From Stenotrophomonas sp. UBA2302 (GTDB lineage: Bacteria; Pseudomonadota; Gammaproteobacteria; Xanthomonadales; Xanthomonadaceae), in assembly GCA_002345545.1 (NCBI GenBank), contig DDVW01000057.1, positions 5,277 to 69,276 of the forward strand: a stretch of DNA of 64,000 nt. Reading direction: 5' to 3'. The notes under the pieces were generated by a model. It was not told where the DNA came from and searched no databases. It saw only the letters and a program-made list of their open reading frames with translations. Of the stretch, positions 1-8,495 are shown one piece after another; position 1 is the first letter of the stretch; each line of letters opens with the position of its first letter. Made by a program: the position numbers and the translations under genes.

Positions 1-1
1 G

Positions 2-898
2 TACGGGCTGGATTTCGCCAGCCTGCATGCCGTCAATCCGAGGCTGGTGTACTGCTCGATCACCGGTTACGGGCAGGATGGTCCGTATGCGCGGCGCGCC
101 GGCTACGACGCGGCGATCCAGGCCATCGGCGGGCTGATGAGCGTGACCGGCGAGCCCGATGGCGCACCCGGTGCCGGCCCGCAGAAGGTGGGCGTGGCGG
201 CGACCGACCTGATGACCGGCATGTACGCGGCCACCGCGATCCTGGCCGCGTTGCGTCATGCCGAGCGCACCGGCAGCGGCCAGCAGATCGATCTGGCGCT
301 GCTGGACACGCAGGTCGCGTGGCTGGCCAACCAGGCGTCGAACTATCTGGTCGGTGGCGTGGTGCCGCAGCGGCAGGGCACCGCCCATCCGAACATCGTG
401 CCGTACCAGGTGATGCCGGCGGCCGATGGCTATTTCATGTTGGCGGTCGGCAATGACGGCCAGTTCGCGCGCCTGTGCGAGGTGATCGGCGAACCGCAGC
501 TGGCGGCCGATCCGCGCTATGCGAGCAACAACGCGCGTGTCGCCCACCGCGGTGAACTGGTGGCATACCTGCAGCAGCGCCTGCGCACGCGTCCGGCGGC
601 CGAATGGCTGGCGTTGCTGGAGCAGGCGGTGGTGCCGGCCAATCCGGTCAACCGCATCGACCAGGTGTTCGACGATCCGCAGGTGCAGGCGCGCGGGCTG
701 CGCATCAGCCTGCCGCATGCCGGTGGTGGCGAGGTGGCGATGGTGCGCAATCCGCTGAAATTCTCGGCCACCCCGCTGCAGTACACGCAGGCGGCGCCGG
801 TGCTGGGACAGCACACTGTGCAGGTGCTGGAGGAAGTGCTGGGTGTCGACGGCGAGCGCCTGCGGCAGCTGCAGGCCGACGGCGTGGTCGGGCGCTAA
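2..898 (+). CDS. CaiB/BaiF family CoA-transferase (class III), 5' end missing
   Basis: Class III CoA-transferases move CoA between carboxylic acids through an aspartyl-CoA anhydride; the substrate cannot be told here. The frame is open from the left edge, so the N-terminal Rossmann part and probably the catalytic Asp lie outside the window. The visible ~299 residues include the typical SITGYGQDGPYARR stretch, the GYDAAIQAIGGLMSVTG block and a C-terminal part with the NPVNRIDQVFDDPQVQARGL pattern seen in this family. It ends in TAA at 896-898 and faces the oppositely oriented trmL gene. Family assignment is firm; the physiological role (for example citramalate, carnitine or oxalate metabolism) is open. 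Confidence 0.9.
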   Translation, partial: YGLDFASLHAVNPRLVYCSITGYGQDGPYARRAGYDAAIQAIGGLMSVTGEPDGAPGAGPQKVGVAATDLMTGMYAATAILAALRHAERTGSGQQIDLALLDTQVAWLANQASNYLVGGVVPQRQGTAHPNIVPYQVMPAADGYFMLAVGNDGQFARLCEVIGEPQLAADPRYASNNARVAHRGELVAYLQQRLRTRPAAEWLALLEQAVVPANPVNRIDQVFDDPQVQARGLRISLPHAGGGEVAMVRNPLKFSATPLQYTQAAPVLGQHTVQVLEEVLGVDGERLRQLQADGVVGR

Positions 899-964
899 AA
901 GCGAAGGCGAAAGCTGTCCGTGCCGGGCACGCATGGCACGCGGCGGAGTCTGCGCTTCCGCTGC

Positions 965-1444
965 TCAGCTGCCGCCGGGAAAGCCGTGCTGTCGCCACGC
1001 CTCGAACACCACCACCGCCACCGAGTTGGACAGGTTCAGGCTGCGGTTGTGGGGCTGCATCGGCAGGCGCAGGCGGCGGCCGCCGGGCAGTGCATCGAGC
1101 AGGTCCTGCGGCAGCCCGCGGGTTTCCGGGCCGAACAGGAACGCATCGCCATCGGCGAACGGCACGCTGTCGTAGCGCACGCTGCCGCGCGTGCTCATTG
1201 CGAACAGGCGCTTGGGCGCGATGCGCGCCAAGGCGGTCTCCAGGTCCGGATGGACCTGCATCTGCGCGTATTCGTGGTAGTCCAGGCCGGCGCGCTTGAG
1301 CTGCCTGTCACTGAGGTCGAAGCCGAGCGGTTCGATCAGGTGCAGCCGCGCGCCGGTGTTGGCGCAGAGCCGGATCACGTTGCCGGTATTGGGCGGGATC
1401 TCGGGCTGGTACAGCAGGACGTCGAAAACAGGGGCTGAAGTCAT
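965..1444 (-). CDS. trmL: tRNA (cytidine(34)-2'-O)-methyltransferase TrmL
   Basis: SPOUT-class methyltransferase that 2'-O-methylates position 34 in the wobble base of tRNA-Leu isoacceptors. The 159-residue length is usual for TrmL (YibK). Visible landmarks are YQPEIPPNTGNVIRLCANTG near the N terminus, LGFDLSDRQLKRAGLDYHEY in the middle, and the SAM-binding knot elements FLFGPETRGLP and LNLSNSVAVVVFEAWRQ at the C terminus. A -10-like TAAACT sits 6 bases before the ATG, so the transcript may be leaderless. It converges on the CoA-transferase gene. The family is characteristic and the call is confident. Confidence 0.95.
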   Translation of the reverse strand: MTSAPVFDVLLYQPEIPPNTGNVIRLCANTGARLHLIEPLGFDLSDRQLKRAGLDYHEYAQMQVHPDLETALARIAPKRLFAMSTRGSVRYDSVPFADGDAFLFGPETRGLPQDLLDALPGGRRLRLPMQPHNRSLNLSNSVAVVVFEAWRQHGFPGGS

Positions 1445-1450
1445 CGGCGC

Positions 1451-1456
1451 AGTTTA
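1451..1456 (-). promoter_or_regulatory. -10-like box of trmL, leaderless spacing
   Basis: On the minus strand the sequence is TAAACT followed by gcgccg and then the trmL ATG at 1444. With the usual 6-8 bases from -10 to start site, transcription would begin at or next to the A of the ATG. No convincing -35 was found. Confidence 0.4.
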
Positions 1457-1483
1457 CGCCGCGACACGCCCGGCAAGCTGTGC

Positions 1484-1885
1484 TCAGCGGCTCGGCAGGC
1501 CCTGCACGACCACCTTGGCGGCGGCTTCGGCGGCGATGTCGGCGGCCTTGGCCTGCACCTGCTGCAGGCCGGGGCGCACGCTGATGGCCGGCAGCATGAT
1601 GCCTTGGCCGATGCTGGCGCCGATGGCGACCGGCGTGTGCGCGGCCAGGCGGGTGGCGGCCTGCTCGGCCATCAGCTCGACGATCTGGCCGACGGTCGGG
1701 CGCACCTGCACGGTGGCCAGGGTGGGAATGTTGCTGTTGCGCTCGTGTTCGGCCTGGGCCAGCTGCTCGGCCGAGGGACGGACCTGCACGGTTTCCAGGG
1801 TGACGATTTCCGATGCCTGTACCGAAGAAGCAAACGCGGTGCCGGCAACAAGGGCGATGGCAATGGCGATGGACTTGGTGTTCAT
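1484..1885 (-). CDS. small secreted protein with three VQVRP-type motifs
   Basis: A 133-residue protein of unknown function. It begins with a clear Sec signal peptide (MNTKSIAIAIALVAGTAFASSVQA, likely cut after residue 24). The mature part carries two near-copies of a short unit, TLETVQVRPSAEQL and TLATVQVRPTVGQI, and a weaker third, LPAISVRPGLQQV, separated by alanine-rich helical segments. I know no function for such a motif. The gene is monocistronic: upstream lies an AT-richer region that probably holds its promoter, and downstream comes trmL after a 39-base gap. Codon use fits the neighbours. It is likely an expressed periplasmic protein; the reading frame is well supported, the role is not. 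Confidence 0.7.
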   Translation of the reverse strand: MNTKSIAIAIALVAGTAFASSVQASEIVTLETVQVRPSAEQLAQAEHERNSNIPTLATVQVRPTVGQIVELMAEQAATRLAAHTPVAIGASIGQGIMLPAISVRPGLQQVQAKAADIAAEAAAKVVVQGLPSR

Positions 1886-2236
1886 GGCGGGACCTGCTTG
1901 GTGTGTTTGAACAGCGGTGTGGTAGTAATGTAGTACACCAGTTCTTGATGTGCAAGAAAAACATCGCTTTCTGTAATTTTGTTCAGCAACCAGTCATTCA
2001 GTGGCTGATCCGTTTTTCCGCAGGCAATACCACGCAGGTCGCGTGCCAACGCCATATCGTTGATATCCAAGGGTTTTCAGGGCGGTGCGAGTGTCCGCTG
2101 TCCGGACAGCGCTGGCGGCGTGGACGGTATTGCCGGACATCGGCCTGCGGACAATTCCCACATGACCGATGGGCGGTGTGCCGGACCGGTGGGACGGGTA
2201 GCATCTGTGCTCCCATTCATGCCCAAGGAAAGTGGA
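1886..2236. other. intergenic region between divergent genes; AT-richer, with a palindrome
   Basis: About 350 bases without a convincing gene. The part at 1900-2070 is noticeably richer in A+T than the surroundings and should hold the promoter of the small secreted protein. A perfect 16-base palindrome (CGCTGTCCGGACAGCG) lies at 2096-2111 and could be an operator. A -10-like TAGCAT occurs about 40 bases before the M16 protease start. A 62-codon frame on the minus strand (1882-2070, TTG start) was judged unlikely to be coding. Confidence 0.4.
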
Positions 2237-5095
2237 ATGAACGCAGCAGTTCCCCGCACCGCCCTGCTCACGCTGGCGCTTGGTGTCGCCCTCGGAGGAT
2301 TCGTCGGCATGCCGTTGCTCGCCGAGGCCAAGCCCGCCCCGGCCGCCGCACCCACGGTGGACATTCCCTATGAGGAATTCACCCTGCCCAACGGCCTGCG
2401 CGTGGTGGTGCACACCGATCGCAAGGCGCCGATCGTGGCGGTGAACATCTGGTACCACGTCGGTGCCAAGGACGAGCCGAGCGGCCGCACCGGCTTCGCG
2501 CACCTGTTCGAGCACCTGATGTTCCAGGGCAGCGAAAACCACAGCGGCGAGTTCTTCGAGCCGTTCACCCAGGTGGGTGCCACCAGCCAGAACGGCACCA
2601 CCAACACCGACCGCACCAACTATTTCCAGAACGTGCCGACCACCGCGCTGGACATGGCGCTGTGGATGGAATCGGACCGCATGGGCCATCTGCTCGGCGC
2701 GATCGACCAGGCGGCGCTGGACGAGCAGCGCGGCGTGGTGCAGAACGAGAAGCGCCAGGGCGAGAACCAGCCCTATGGCCAGGTGTGGGACAAGCTGACC
2801 CGCGCGCTGTACCCGGCCGGGCACCCGTACCACCACGGCGTGATCGGCTCGATGAACGATCTCAACGCCGCCTCGCTGGATGACGTGAAGACCTGGTTCA
2901 AGACCTGGTACGGCCCCAACAACGCGGTGCTGGTGCTGGCCGGTGATATCGACGTGGCCACCGCCAAGGAGAAGGTCGCGCGTTATTTCGGCGACATCCC
3001 GGCCGGCCCCACCATGGCCCAGCCGGCGGTGAACGTCGCCCAGCGCCCGGCCAGCACCCGCGAGGTGATGACCGACAAGGTGCCGCAGGCGCGCATCTAC
3101 CGCGCCTGGAACGTGGCCCAGACCGGCACCACCGATATCGACCAGCTGCAGCTGTTCGCGCAGGTGCTGGGTGGTGCCAAGGCCTCGCGCCTGGACCAGC
3201 GCCTGCTGCACAAAGAGCAGCTGGTGGACAACATCGGCACGATGGTCGGTCCGTCGCAGCTGGGTTCCAATTTCATCATCATGGCCACGGTCAAGCAGGG
3301 CGTGGACCCGGCCAAGGTCGAGGCGATCATCGACGAAGAGCTGAGGAAGCTGATCGCCGAAGGGCCCAGTGCCGATGAGCTGGCGCGCGGCAAGACCGCG
3401 TTCCGTGCCGGCTTCATCCGCGGCATCGAGCGTATAGGCGGGTTCGGCGGCAAGGCCGATGCACTGGCCGAGTGCGCGGTGTTCGAAGGCGATCCGGGTT
3501 GCTTCCGCACCTCGCTGGCCAACATCGACCGCGCCAGCGCCGCCGACCTGAAGGCGGTGGGCGCCAAGTGGCTGGGCGTGGGCGACCACACCCTGGTGGT
3601 GGAGCCGGGCGAGCGCGTGGCACTGGAGGAACTGCCCTCGGGCACGCCGGCCCCGTTCAACGTGCCGGCGGTCGATCCCAAGTACAGCGTTCTGCCGAGC
3701 CAGGTGGACCGCAGCACCGGCGTGCCGCAGACAAAGGTCTTCCCGGAGCTGAAATTCCCGCAGCTGCAGCGCGCCACGCTGAAGAACGGCACCCAGGTGG
3801 TGCTGGCCGAGCGCCATGACATTCCGGTGGTGCAGTTCAGCTACGAGTTCCCGGGCGGTTTCACCGCCGACCAGGGGCGAAAGCCGGGCACCGCCAACTT
3901 CACCATGGGCATGCTCGATGAGGGTGCCGGCAAGCTCGGCTCGCTGGCGTTCGCCGACGCCGCCGATGCACTGGGCGCGCGCATCGGTGCCGGTGCCTCG
4001 CTGGATGGCGCCAATGTGTTCATGTCGGCGCTGAAGGAGAACCTGGTGCCGTCGCTGGCGCTGTATGCCGATGCGCTGCGCGTGCCGCGCTTCGACCAGA
4101 GCGAGATCGACCGCATCAAGGCCACCTGGATTGCCGGCATCCAGCAGGAGAAGGTCAACCCGAACGCGGTGGCCCTGCGCGTATTGCCGCCGCTGCTGTA
4201 CGGCGAAGGCCATCCGTATGCGATCCCGTTCACCGGCAGCGGTGACGAGGCGGCGATCCAGTCGCTGGGCCGTGACGACCTGGTGGCCTTCCACAAGGCC
4301 TGGGTGCGACCGGAAGGCGCCACCCTGGTCGTGGTCGGCGACACCACGCTGAAGGAAATCGTGCCGCTGCTGGAGCGCCAGTTGGGCGACTGGAAGGGCG
4401 AGGGTCCGGCACCGGCGGTGGCCGCTCCGGTCGACGTGGAACGTCCGCAGGGCACCCGCGTATACCTGATCGACCAGCCCGGCGCGGTGCAGGCCAGCCT
4501 GTTCGCCGGCGAAGTGGTGCCCTCGACGATGGACCCGGGTGCGACCCGTTTCGACATCGCCAACGGCGTGCTCGGCGGCGACTTCACCTCGCGCCTGAAC
4601 ATGAACCTGCGCGAGGACAAGCACTGGTCCTATGGCGCACGTTCGATGGCGTCCAGCGCCCTGGGCCAGCGGCCGTGGATGGCGATCGCACCGGTGCAGA
4701 TCGACAAGACCGCCGAGGCGCTGAAGGAAATGAACGCCGAGATCAGCCAGTTCGCCAGCGGCGCGCGTGCGCCGACCGACGCGGAGGTTGCGCGCATCCG
4801 CAACATCCAGACGCTGAGCCTGCCCGGCGCCTATGAAACCGCCAGCGCGGTGATGAACACCATCGGCGGCATCGTGCGTTACCAGCGCCCGGATGATTAC
4901 GTGTTCAAGCGCAAGGCCGAGATCGAGGCGATGACCCCGGCGCAGGTGGCCGAAGCGGCGAAAACGCTGGATCCGTCCAGGCTCACCTGGGTCGTGGTCG
5001 GTGACCTCAAGCAGACCGAGGCACCGGTGCGCGCGCTGGAGCTTGGCGAAGTCACCGTGGTCGACGCCAACGGCAAGCCGGTAGAGAAGAAGTAA
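2237..5095 (+). CDS. M16 family zinc protease, secreted, two-domain
   Basis: An insulinase/pitrilysin-type metalloprotease of about 952 residues made of two tandem M16 halves. The inverted zinc motif HLFEH is at residues 89-93 of the first half, with the downstream glutamate expected in the EQRGVVQNEKRQ segment; the second half (from about residue 510) lacks HxxEH, as is normal. A signal peptide (MNAAVPRTALLTLALGVALGG) points to the periplasm. The ATG at 2237 was chosen because AAGGA lies 8-12 bases upstream; an in-frame ATG at 2219 would only add six residues. Such proteins degrade peptides or damaged periplasmic proteins. After the gene comes a CCCTCTCCC/GGGGGAGGG hairpin at about 5125-5148. 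Confidence 0.92.
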   Translation: MNAAVPRTALLTLALGVALGGFVGMPLLAEAKPAPAAAPTVDIPYEEFTLPNGLRVVVHTDRKAPIVAVNIWYHVGAKDEPSGRTGFAHLFEHLMFQGSENHSGEFFEPFTQVGATSQNGTTNTDRTNYFQNVPTTALDMALWMESDRMGHLLGAIDQAALDEQRGVVQNEKRQGENQPYGQVWDKLTRALYPAGHPYHHGVIGSMNDLNAASLDDVKTWFKTWYGPNNAVLVLAGDIDVATAKEKVARYFGDIPAGPTMAQPAVNVAQRPASTREVMTDKVPQARIYRAWNVAQTGTTDIDQLQLFAQVLGGAKASRLDQRLLHKEQLVDNIGTMVGPSQLGSNFIIMATVKQGVDPAKVEAIIDEELRKLIAEGPSADELARGKTAFRAGFIRGIERIGGFGGKADALAECAVFEGDPGCFRTSLANIDRASAADLKAVGAKWLGVGDHTLVVEPGERVALEELPSGTPAPFNVPAVDPKYSVLPSQVDRSTGVPQTKVFPELKFPQLQRATLKNGTQVVLAERHDIPVVQFSYEFPGGFTADQGRKPGTANFTMGMLDEGAGKLGSLAFADAADALGARIGAGASLDGANVFMSALKENLVPSLALYADALRVPRFDQSEIDRIKATWIAGIQQEKVNPNAVALRVLPPLLYGEGHPYAIPFTGSGDEAAIQSLGRDDLVAFHKAWVRPEGATLVVVGDTTLKEIVPLLERQLGDWKGEGPAPAVAAPVDVERPQGTRVYLIDQPGAVQASLFAGEVVPSTMDPGATRFDIANGVLGGDFTSRLNMNLREDKHWSYGARSMASSALGQRPWMAIAPVQIDKTAEALKEMNAEISQFASGARAPTDAEVARIRNIQTLSLPGAYETASAVMNTIGGIVRYQRPDDYVFKRKAEIEAMTPAQVAEAAKTLDPSRLTWVVVGDLKQTEAPVRALELGEVTVVDANGKPVEKK

Positions 5096-5216
5096 GCGGC
5101 CCGCCTGCTGGCGGTTCTCAACGTCCCTCTCCCGTTCGTGGGGGAGGGGCGGATCATCACGCGTTCATCCATTCCCGGCACAATCCGTTCCGGCTTTCAT
5201 CTTCAAGGAATTCCCC

Positions 5217-5534
5217 ATGCGCATCGTGTTCCTGTCCGTCCTGATCGCCAGCACCGCCGCCTGCACCTGGGTGCCGATCGAATCCGGCGGCAAGGCCGTG
5301 CGCGTACTGCCGGCCGGTCCGGTCGCGCCCGGCTGCGTGGCCAAGGGCGAGATCGTGGTGTCGGTGAAGGACAAGGTCGGCTTCTACAACCGCAACCCGC
5401 TGCGCGTGCAGGAAGAGCTGGAAACCCTGGCCCGCAACGAGGCGCCCAGTGCCGGCGCCAACGCCGTGCAGGCCAGCAACCAGCCGGTCGATGGCAGCCA
5501 GCGCTTCTCCGCCTGGCAGTGCCCGCCGCGCTGA
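5217..5534 (+). CDS. DUF4156-type small lipoprotein or secreted protein
   Basis: A 105-residue protein with an N-terminal hydrophobic segment ending STAAC at residues 13-17, where Cys17 could be a lipidation site, although the residue at -3 (Thr) is not ideal. The body (VAPGCVAKGEIVVSVKDKVGFYNRN, then RNEAPSAGANAVQA) resembles DUF4156 proteins as I remember them (YjeI-like). These are small envelope proteins with no established function. An AAGGA lies shortly before the ATG. It stands alone between the M16 protease and oleA. Confidence 0.7.
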   Translation: MRIVFLSVLIASTAACTWVPIESGGKAVRVLPAGPVAPGCVAKGEIVVSVKDKVGFYNRNPLRVQEELETLARNEAPSAGANAVQASNQPVDGSQRFSAWQCPPR

Positions 5535-5709
5535 AAATCCAGCGGCGTCATCACCGGCGGCCATCCGCAGCGGCCCGCAAAGCTGCGTCCAATCGCGGAA
5601 AACAGGCACTTCCGCGTTCCATACGCCGAAGTGCCTATTTGTAAAGATGCGGTGAAATGACGCAGGCGCTAGAATAGCGCCCCCTTCGCCTGAGTCCTGG
5701 CGCTTTCCG

Positions 5710-6726
5710 ATGCCTTTCCAGAACGTCTCGATCGCGGGACTGGCGCATATTGATGCGCCGCATACGCTGACCTCCAAGGAAATCAACGAGCGGCTCCAGC
5801 CCACGCTGGAACGTTTGGGGATCCGTGCCGACGTGCTGGGCGATATCGCCGGCATCCACGCGCGCCGTCTTTGGGACCAGGGCACCCAGGCCTCAGATGC
5901 GGCCACCATGGCCGGCCAGAAGGCGCTGGACGATGCCGGCATCGGCGCCGATAAGATCGGCCTGCTGATCAACACCTCGGTCAGCCGTGATTACCTGGAG
6001 CCGTCCACCGCTTCGATCGTGTCCGGCAACCTGGGCATCGGCGAGGACTGCGTCACCTTCGACATCGCCAACGCCTGCCTGGCCTTCATCAACGGCATGG
6101 ACGTGGCCGCGCGCATGCTCGAGCGCGGCGACATCGACTACGCGCTGATCGTCGACGGCGAGACTTCCAACCTGGTCTACGAAAAGACCATGGAACGGAT
6201 GATGGCCCCGGACATCACCGCGCAGCAGCTGCGCGATGAAGTGGCCGCGCTGACCACCGGTTCCGGTGCCGCCGCCATGGTGCTGGCCCGTGCCGAACTG
6301 GTGCCCGATGCGCCGCGCTACAAGGGCGGCGTGACCCGCGCGGCCAACCAGTGGAACAAGCTGTGCGTGGGCAACCTGGACCGCATGGTCACCGATACCC
6401 GCCTGCTGCTGATTGAAGGCATCAAGCTGGCCACCAAGACCTTCGAGGCCACGCGCGAGGCGCTGGGCTGGGCGGTGGACGAGATCGACCAGTTCGTCAT
6501 CCACCAGGTCAGCCAGCCGCACACCAACGCCTTCATCAAGGCCTTCGGCATCGACCCGAAGAAGGTGATGACCATCTTCGGCGAGCACGGCAACATCGGC
6601 CCGGCCTCGGTGCCGATCGTGCTGAGCAAGCTGCGCCAGCTGGGCAAGCTCAAGAAGGGCGACCGCGTCGCGCTGATGGGGATTGGTTCCGGCCTGAACT
6701 GCACCATGGCCGAAGTGGTCTGGTAA
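5710..6726 (+). CDS. oleA: OleA, fatty acyl-CoA head-to-head condensing thiolase
   Basis: OleA joins two fatty acyl-CoAs by a non-decarboxylative Claisen condensation to a 2-alkyl-3-ketoacid, the first step of long-chain cis-olefin synthesis. It has the FabH/KASIII fold. At 338 residues it matches OleA of Xanthomonas campestris: with a 20-residue numbering offset the known active-site residues Cys143, Glu117, His285 and Asn315 fall on Cys123 (NACLAF), Glu97 (DYLEPST), His265 (VIHQVSQPH) and Asn295 (GEHGNIGPAS). All are present. A TAGAAT sequence at 5670-5675 may be the -10. A strong terminator follows, so oleA is probably transcribed apart from oleB. The match of all four residues makes the call secure. 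Confidence 0.96.
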   Translation: MPFQNVSIAGLAHIDAPHTLTSKEINERLQPTLERLGIRADVLGDIAGIHARRLWDQGTQASDAATMAGQKALDDAGIGADKIGLLINTSVSRDYLEPSTASIVSGNLGIGEDCVTFDIANACLAFINGMDVAARMLERGDIDYALIVDGETSNLVYEKTMERMMAPDITAQQLRDEVAALTTGSGAAAMVLARAELVPDAPRYKGGVTRAANQWNKLCVGNLDRMVTDTRLLLIEGIKLATKTFEATREALGWAVDEIDQFVIHQVSQPHTNAFIKAFGIDPKKVMTIFGEHGNIGPASVPIVLSKLRQLGKLKKGDRVALMGIGSGLNCTMAEVVW

Positions 6727-6750
6727 CAGCACCACCCCGCGCCGCCTCCG

Positions 6751-6779
6751 AACGCCCGCCGGTCCCGCCTGCGGGCGTT
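6751..6779 (+). terminator. intrinsic terminator after oleA
   Basis: Nine-base stem AACGCCCGC / GCGGGCGTT with an 11-base loop, followed by TTTCGCGTTT. It lies between oleA and the converging uracil-DNA-glycosylase-like gene and may serve both directions. Confidence 0.7.
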
Positions 6780-6810
6780 TCGCGTTTCTGGCGGAGCCGT
6801 TGAGGTGAGC

Positions 6811-7401
6811 TCAGTCGTGTAGTGCCTCGGCCACCCGCTGCCGCAACACCGGCAGCAGTTCACTTTCGAACCACGGGTTGCGTGCCAGCCACAGCCGGTT
6901 GCGCGGGCTGGGATGCGGCAGCGGCAGCACGCCGTGTTGCAGATGGGTGCGCCAGGCCTGCACGGTGTCGGTGAGGGTGCGGCCGCGACGGGGGCCGAGC
7001 AGGCCGGCCTGTGCGTACTGGCCGATGGCCAGCGTCAGCCGCACCTGCTGCAGTCGTGGCAGCAGCAGCGGCTGCCACGTTGGCGCGCATTCCGGGCGCG
7101 GTGGCCGGTCGCCACTTCTGCCGGTGCCGGGAAAGCAGAAACCCATCGGCACGATGGCGATGCGTGCGGCGTCGTAGAACGTGGCCGTGTCGATGCCCAG
7201 CCAGTCACGCAGGCGATCACCGCTGGGATCGTTGAAGGGAATGCCGGTTTCATGGACCTTGCGTCCCGGCGCCTGGCTGACGATCAGCAGGCGTGCGGAC
7301 GGGGCCGCCTGCAGCACCGGGCGGCAGCCCAGCGGCAGGTGGGCTTCACACAGGCGGCAGGCGCGGATGCGTGCCATCAGCTGCTCGAAGGGTTCGCTCA
7401 C
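6811..7401 (-). CDS. uracil-DNA glycosylase family protein
   Basis: A member of the UDG superfamily, about 196 residues from the GTG at 7401 (MSEPFEQLMARIRACRLCEA). Two cysteines (CRLCE) resemble part of the Fe-S ligand set of family 4/5 enzymes, but the full set of four is not evident, so it is closer to the uncharacterised one-domain members often annotated 'uracil-DNA glycosylase family'. The core motifs are SQAPGRKVHETGIPFNDPSGDRL (as in GExPG and water-activating loops) and LPLPHPSPRN (the H-P-S motif at the C terminus). It sits on the opposite strand between oleA and oleB. Start alternatives are GTG at 7449 and ATG at 7377. Confidence 0.85.
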   Translation of the reverse strand: MSEPFEQLMARIRACRLCEAHLPLGCRPVLQAAPSARLLIVSQAPGRKVHETGIPFNDPSGDRLRDWLGIDTATFYDAARIAIVPMGFCFPGTGRSGDRPPRPECAPTWQPLLLPRLQQVRLTLAIGQYAQAGLLGPRRGRTLTDTVQAWRTHLQHGVLPLPHPSPRNRLWLARNPWFESELLPVLRQRVAEALHD

Positions 7402-7531
7402 GGTGGCCCCGGTGCGGTATTGCGACAGCCGCCATTGTGGCCCGGCCACGCCGCCACTTCACCGGGCCGGGGCGCGCCCGGGGGGCATGGCCTACAATGC
7501 GCGCCTTGTCCGTGACTGCGTGATTTCCCCG

Positions 7532-8422
7532 ATGCTGTACCCCGGCTATCCCACAACCCGCCACCGTTTCGAGGTCCGTCCGGGACTGTCGATGAACTAC
7601 CTCGACGAAGGTCCGCGCGATGGCGAGGTGGTGGTGATGCTGCACGGCAATCCGTCGTGGAGCTACCTGTGGCGACACCTGGTCAACGGCCTGAGCGACA
7701 AATACCGCTGCATCGTGCCGGATCATATCGGCATGGGCCTGTCGGACAAGCCCGATGACAGCCGCTACGAGTACACGCTGCAGTCGCGCGTGGACGATCT
7801 GGACGCGCTGCTCAGGCACCTGGGCATCACCGGCCCGGTGACGCTGGCGGTGCACGACTGGGGCGGCATGGTCGGCTTCGGCTGGGCGCTGTCGCACCAC
7901 GACCAGGTCAAGCGGCTGGTGATCACCAATACCGCCTCCTTCCCGCTGCCGGCGGAAAAGCCGATGCCGTGGCAGATCGCGATGGGCCGGCACTGGGGCC
8001 CGGGCGAGTGGTTCATCCGCACCTTCAATGCGTTCTCCTCCGGCGCCTCGTGGCTGGGCGTGAGCCGCAGGATGCCGGCCGACGTGCGCCGCGCCTATGT
8101 CGCCCCGTACGACAGCTGGGCCAACCGCATCTCCACCATCCGCTTCATGCAGGACATCCCGCTGTCGCCGGCCGACAAGGCCTGGTCGCTGCTGGAACGC
8201 GCCGCCGCGGCGCTGCCGTCGTTTGCCGACCGCCCGGCGTATATCGCCTGGGGCCTGCGTGATTTCTGCTTCGACCACCACTTCCTGGAAGGCTTCCGCA
8301 AGGCCTTGCCGCAGGCCGAGGTCACCGCGTTCGAGGATGCCAACCACTACGTGCTGGAAGACAAGCACGAAGTGATCGTGCCGGCGGTAAGAGCGTTCCT
8401 GGAGCGCAACCCGCTGGGTTGA
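7532..8422 (+). CDS. oleB: OleB, beta-lactone decarboxylase (alpha/beta hydrolase)
   Basis: OleB removes CO2 from the cis-beta-lactone made by OleC, giving the cis-olefin. It has the haloalkane-dehalogenase type of alpha/beta-hydrolase fold, 296 residues. Visible are the oxyanion-hole HGNPS at 39-43, the nucleophile elbow VHDWGGM with Asp109, and a C-terminal histidine segment FEDANHYVLED. The ATG at 7532 gives MLYPGYPTTRHRFEV, a normal start for the family. TACAAT at 7493-7498 is a likely -10. OleB, OleC and OleD form a large complex in Xanthomonas, and the neighbouring oleC and oleD support the assignment. Confidence 0.95.
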   Translation: MLYPGYPTTRHRFEVRPGLSMNYLDEGPRDGEVVVMLHGNPSWSYLWRHLVNGLSDKYRCIVPDHIGMGLSDKPDDSRYEYTLQSRVDDLDALLRHLGITGPVTLAVHDWGGMVGFGWALSHHDQVKRLVITNTASFPLPAEKPMPWQIAMGRHWGPGEWFIRTFNAFSSGASWLGVSRRMPADVRRAYVAPYDSWANRISTIRFMQDIPLSPADKAWSLLERAAAALPSFADRPAYIAWGLRDFCFDHHFLEGFRKALPQAEVTAFEDANHYVLEDKHEVIVPAVRAFLERNPLG

Positions 8423-8495
8423 GTTGGGGGATGGGAGCGCCGCTCCTGCACACGCGGTGTGCCAAGCTGTGGGCCCTTTCCACAGGAAGTGACGG

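Noticed and set aside
1882..2070. 62-codon minus-strand frame overlapping the start of the small secreted protein by ATGA
   Set aside because: It has a TTG start, no ribosome site, AT-rich composition unlike the neighbours and no recognisable motif; the stretch is better explained as a promoter region. The ATGA overlap can arise by chance.
1994..4624. 876-codon minus-strand frame opposite the M16 protease
   Set aside because: Long antisense frames are common in GC-rich DNA. The translation is His/Arg/Gln/Gly-rich without domains, whereas the plus strand gives a complete protease.
5125..5148. CCCTCTCCC...GGGGGAGGG hairpin as a specific terminator of the M16 protease
   Set aside because: It is an imperfect stem with one G:U-type position and no T run, and similar CT/GA-rich pairs occur at other intergenic places here (about 41100). 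It is noted as a repeat-like hairpin, not listed as a terminator.
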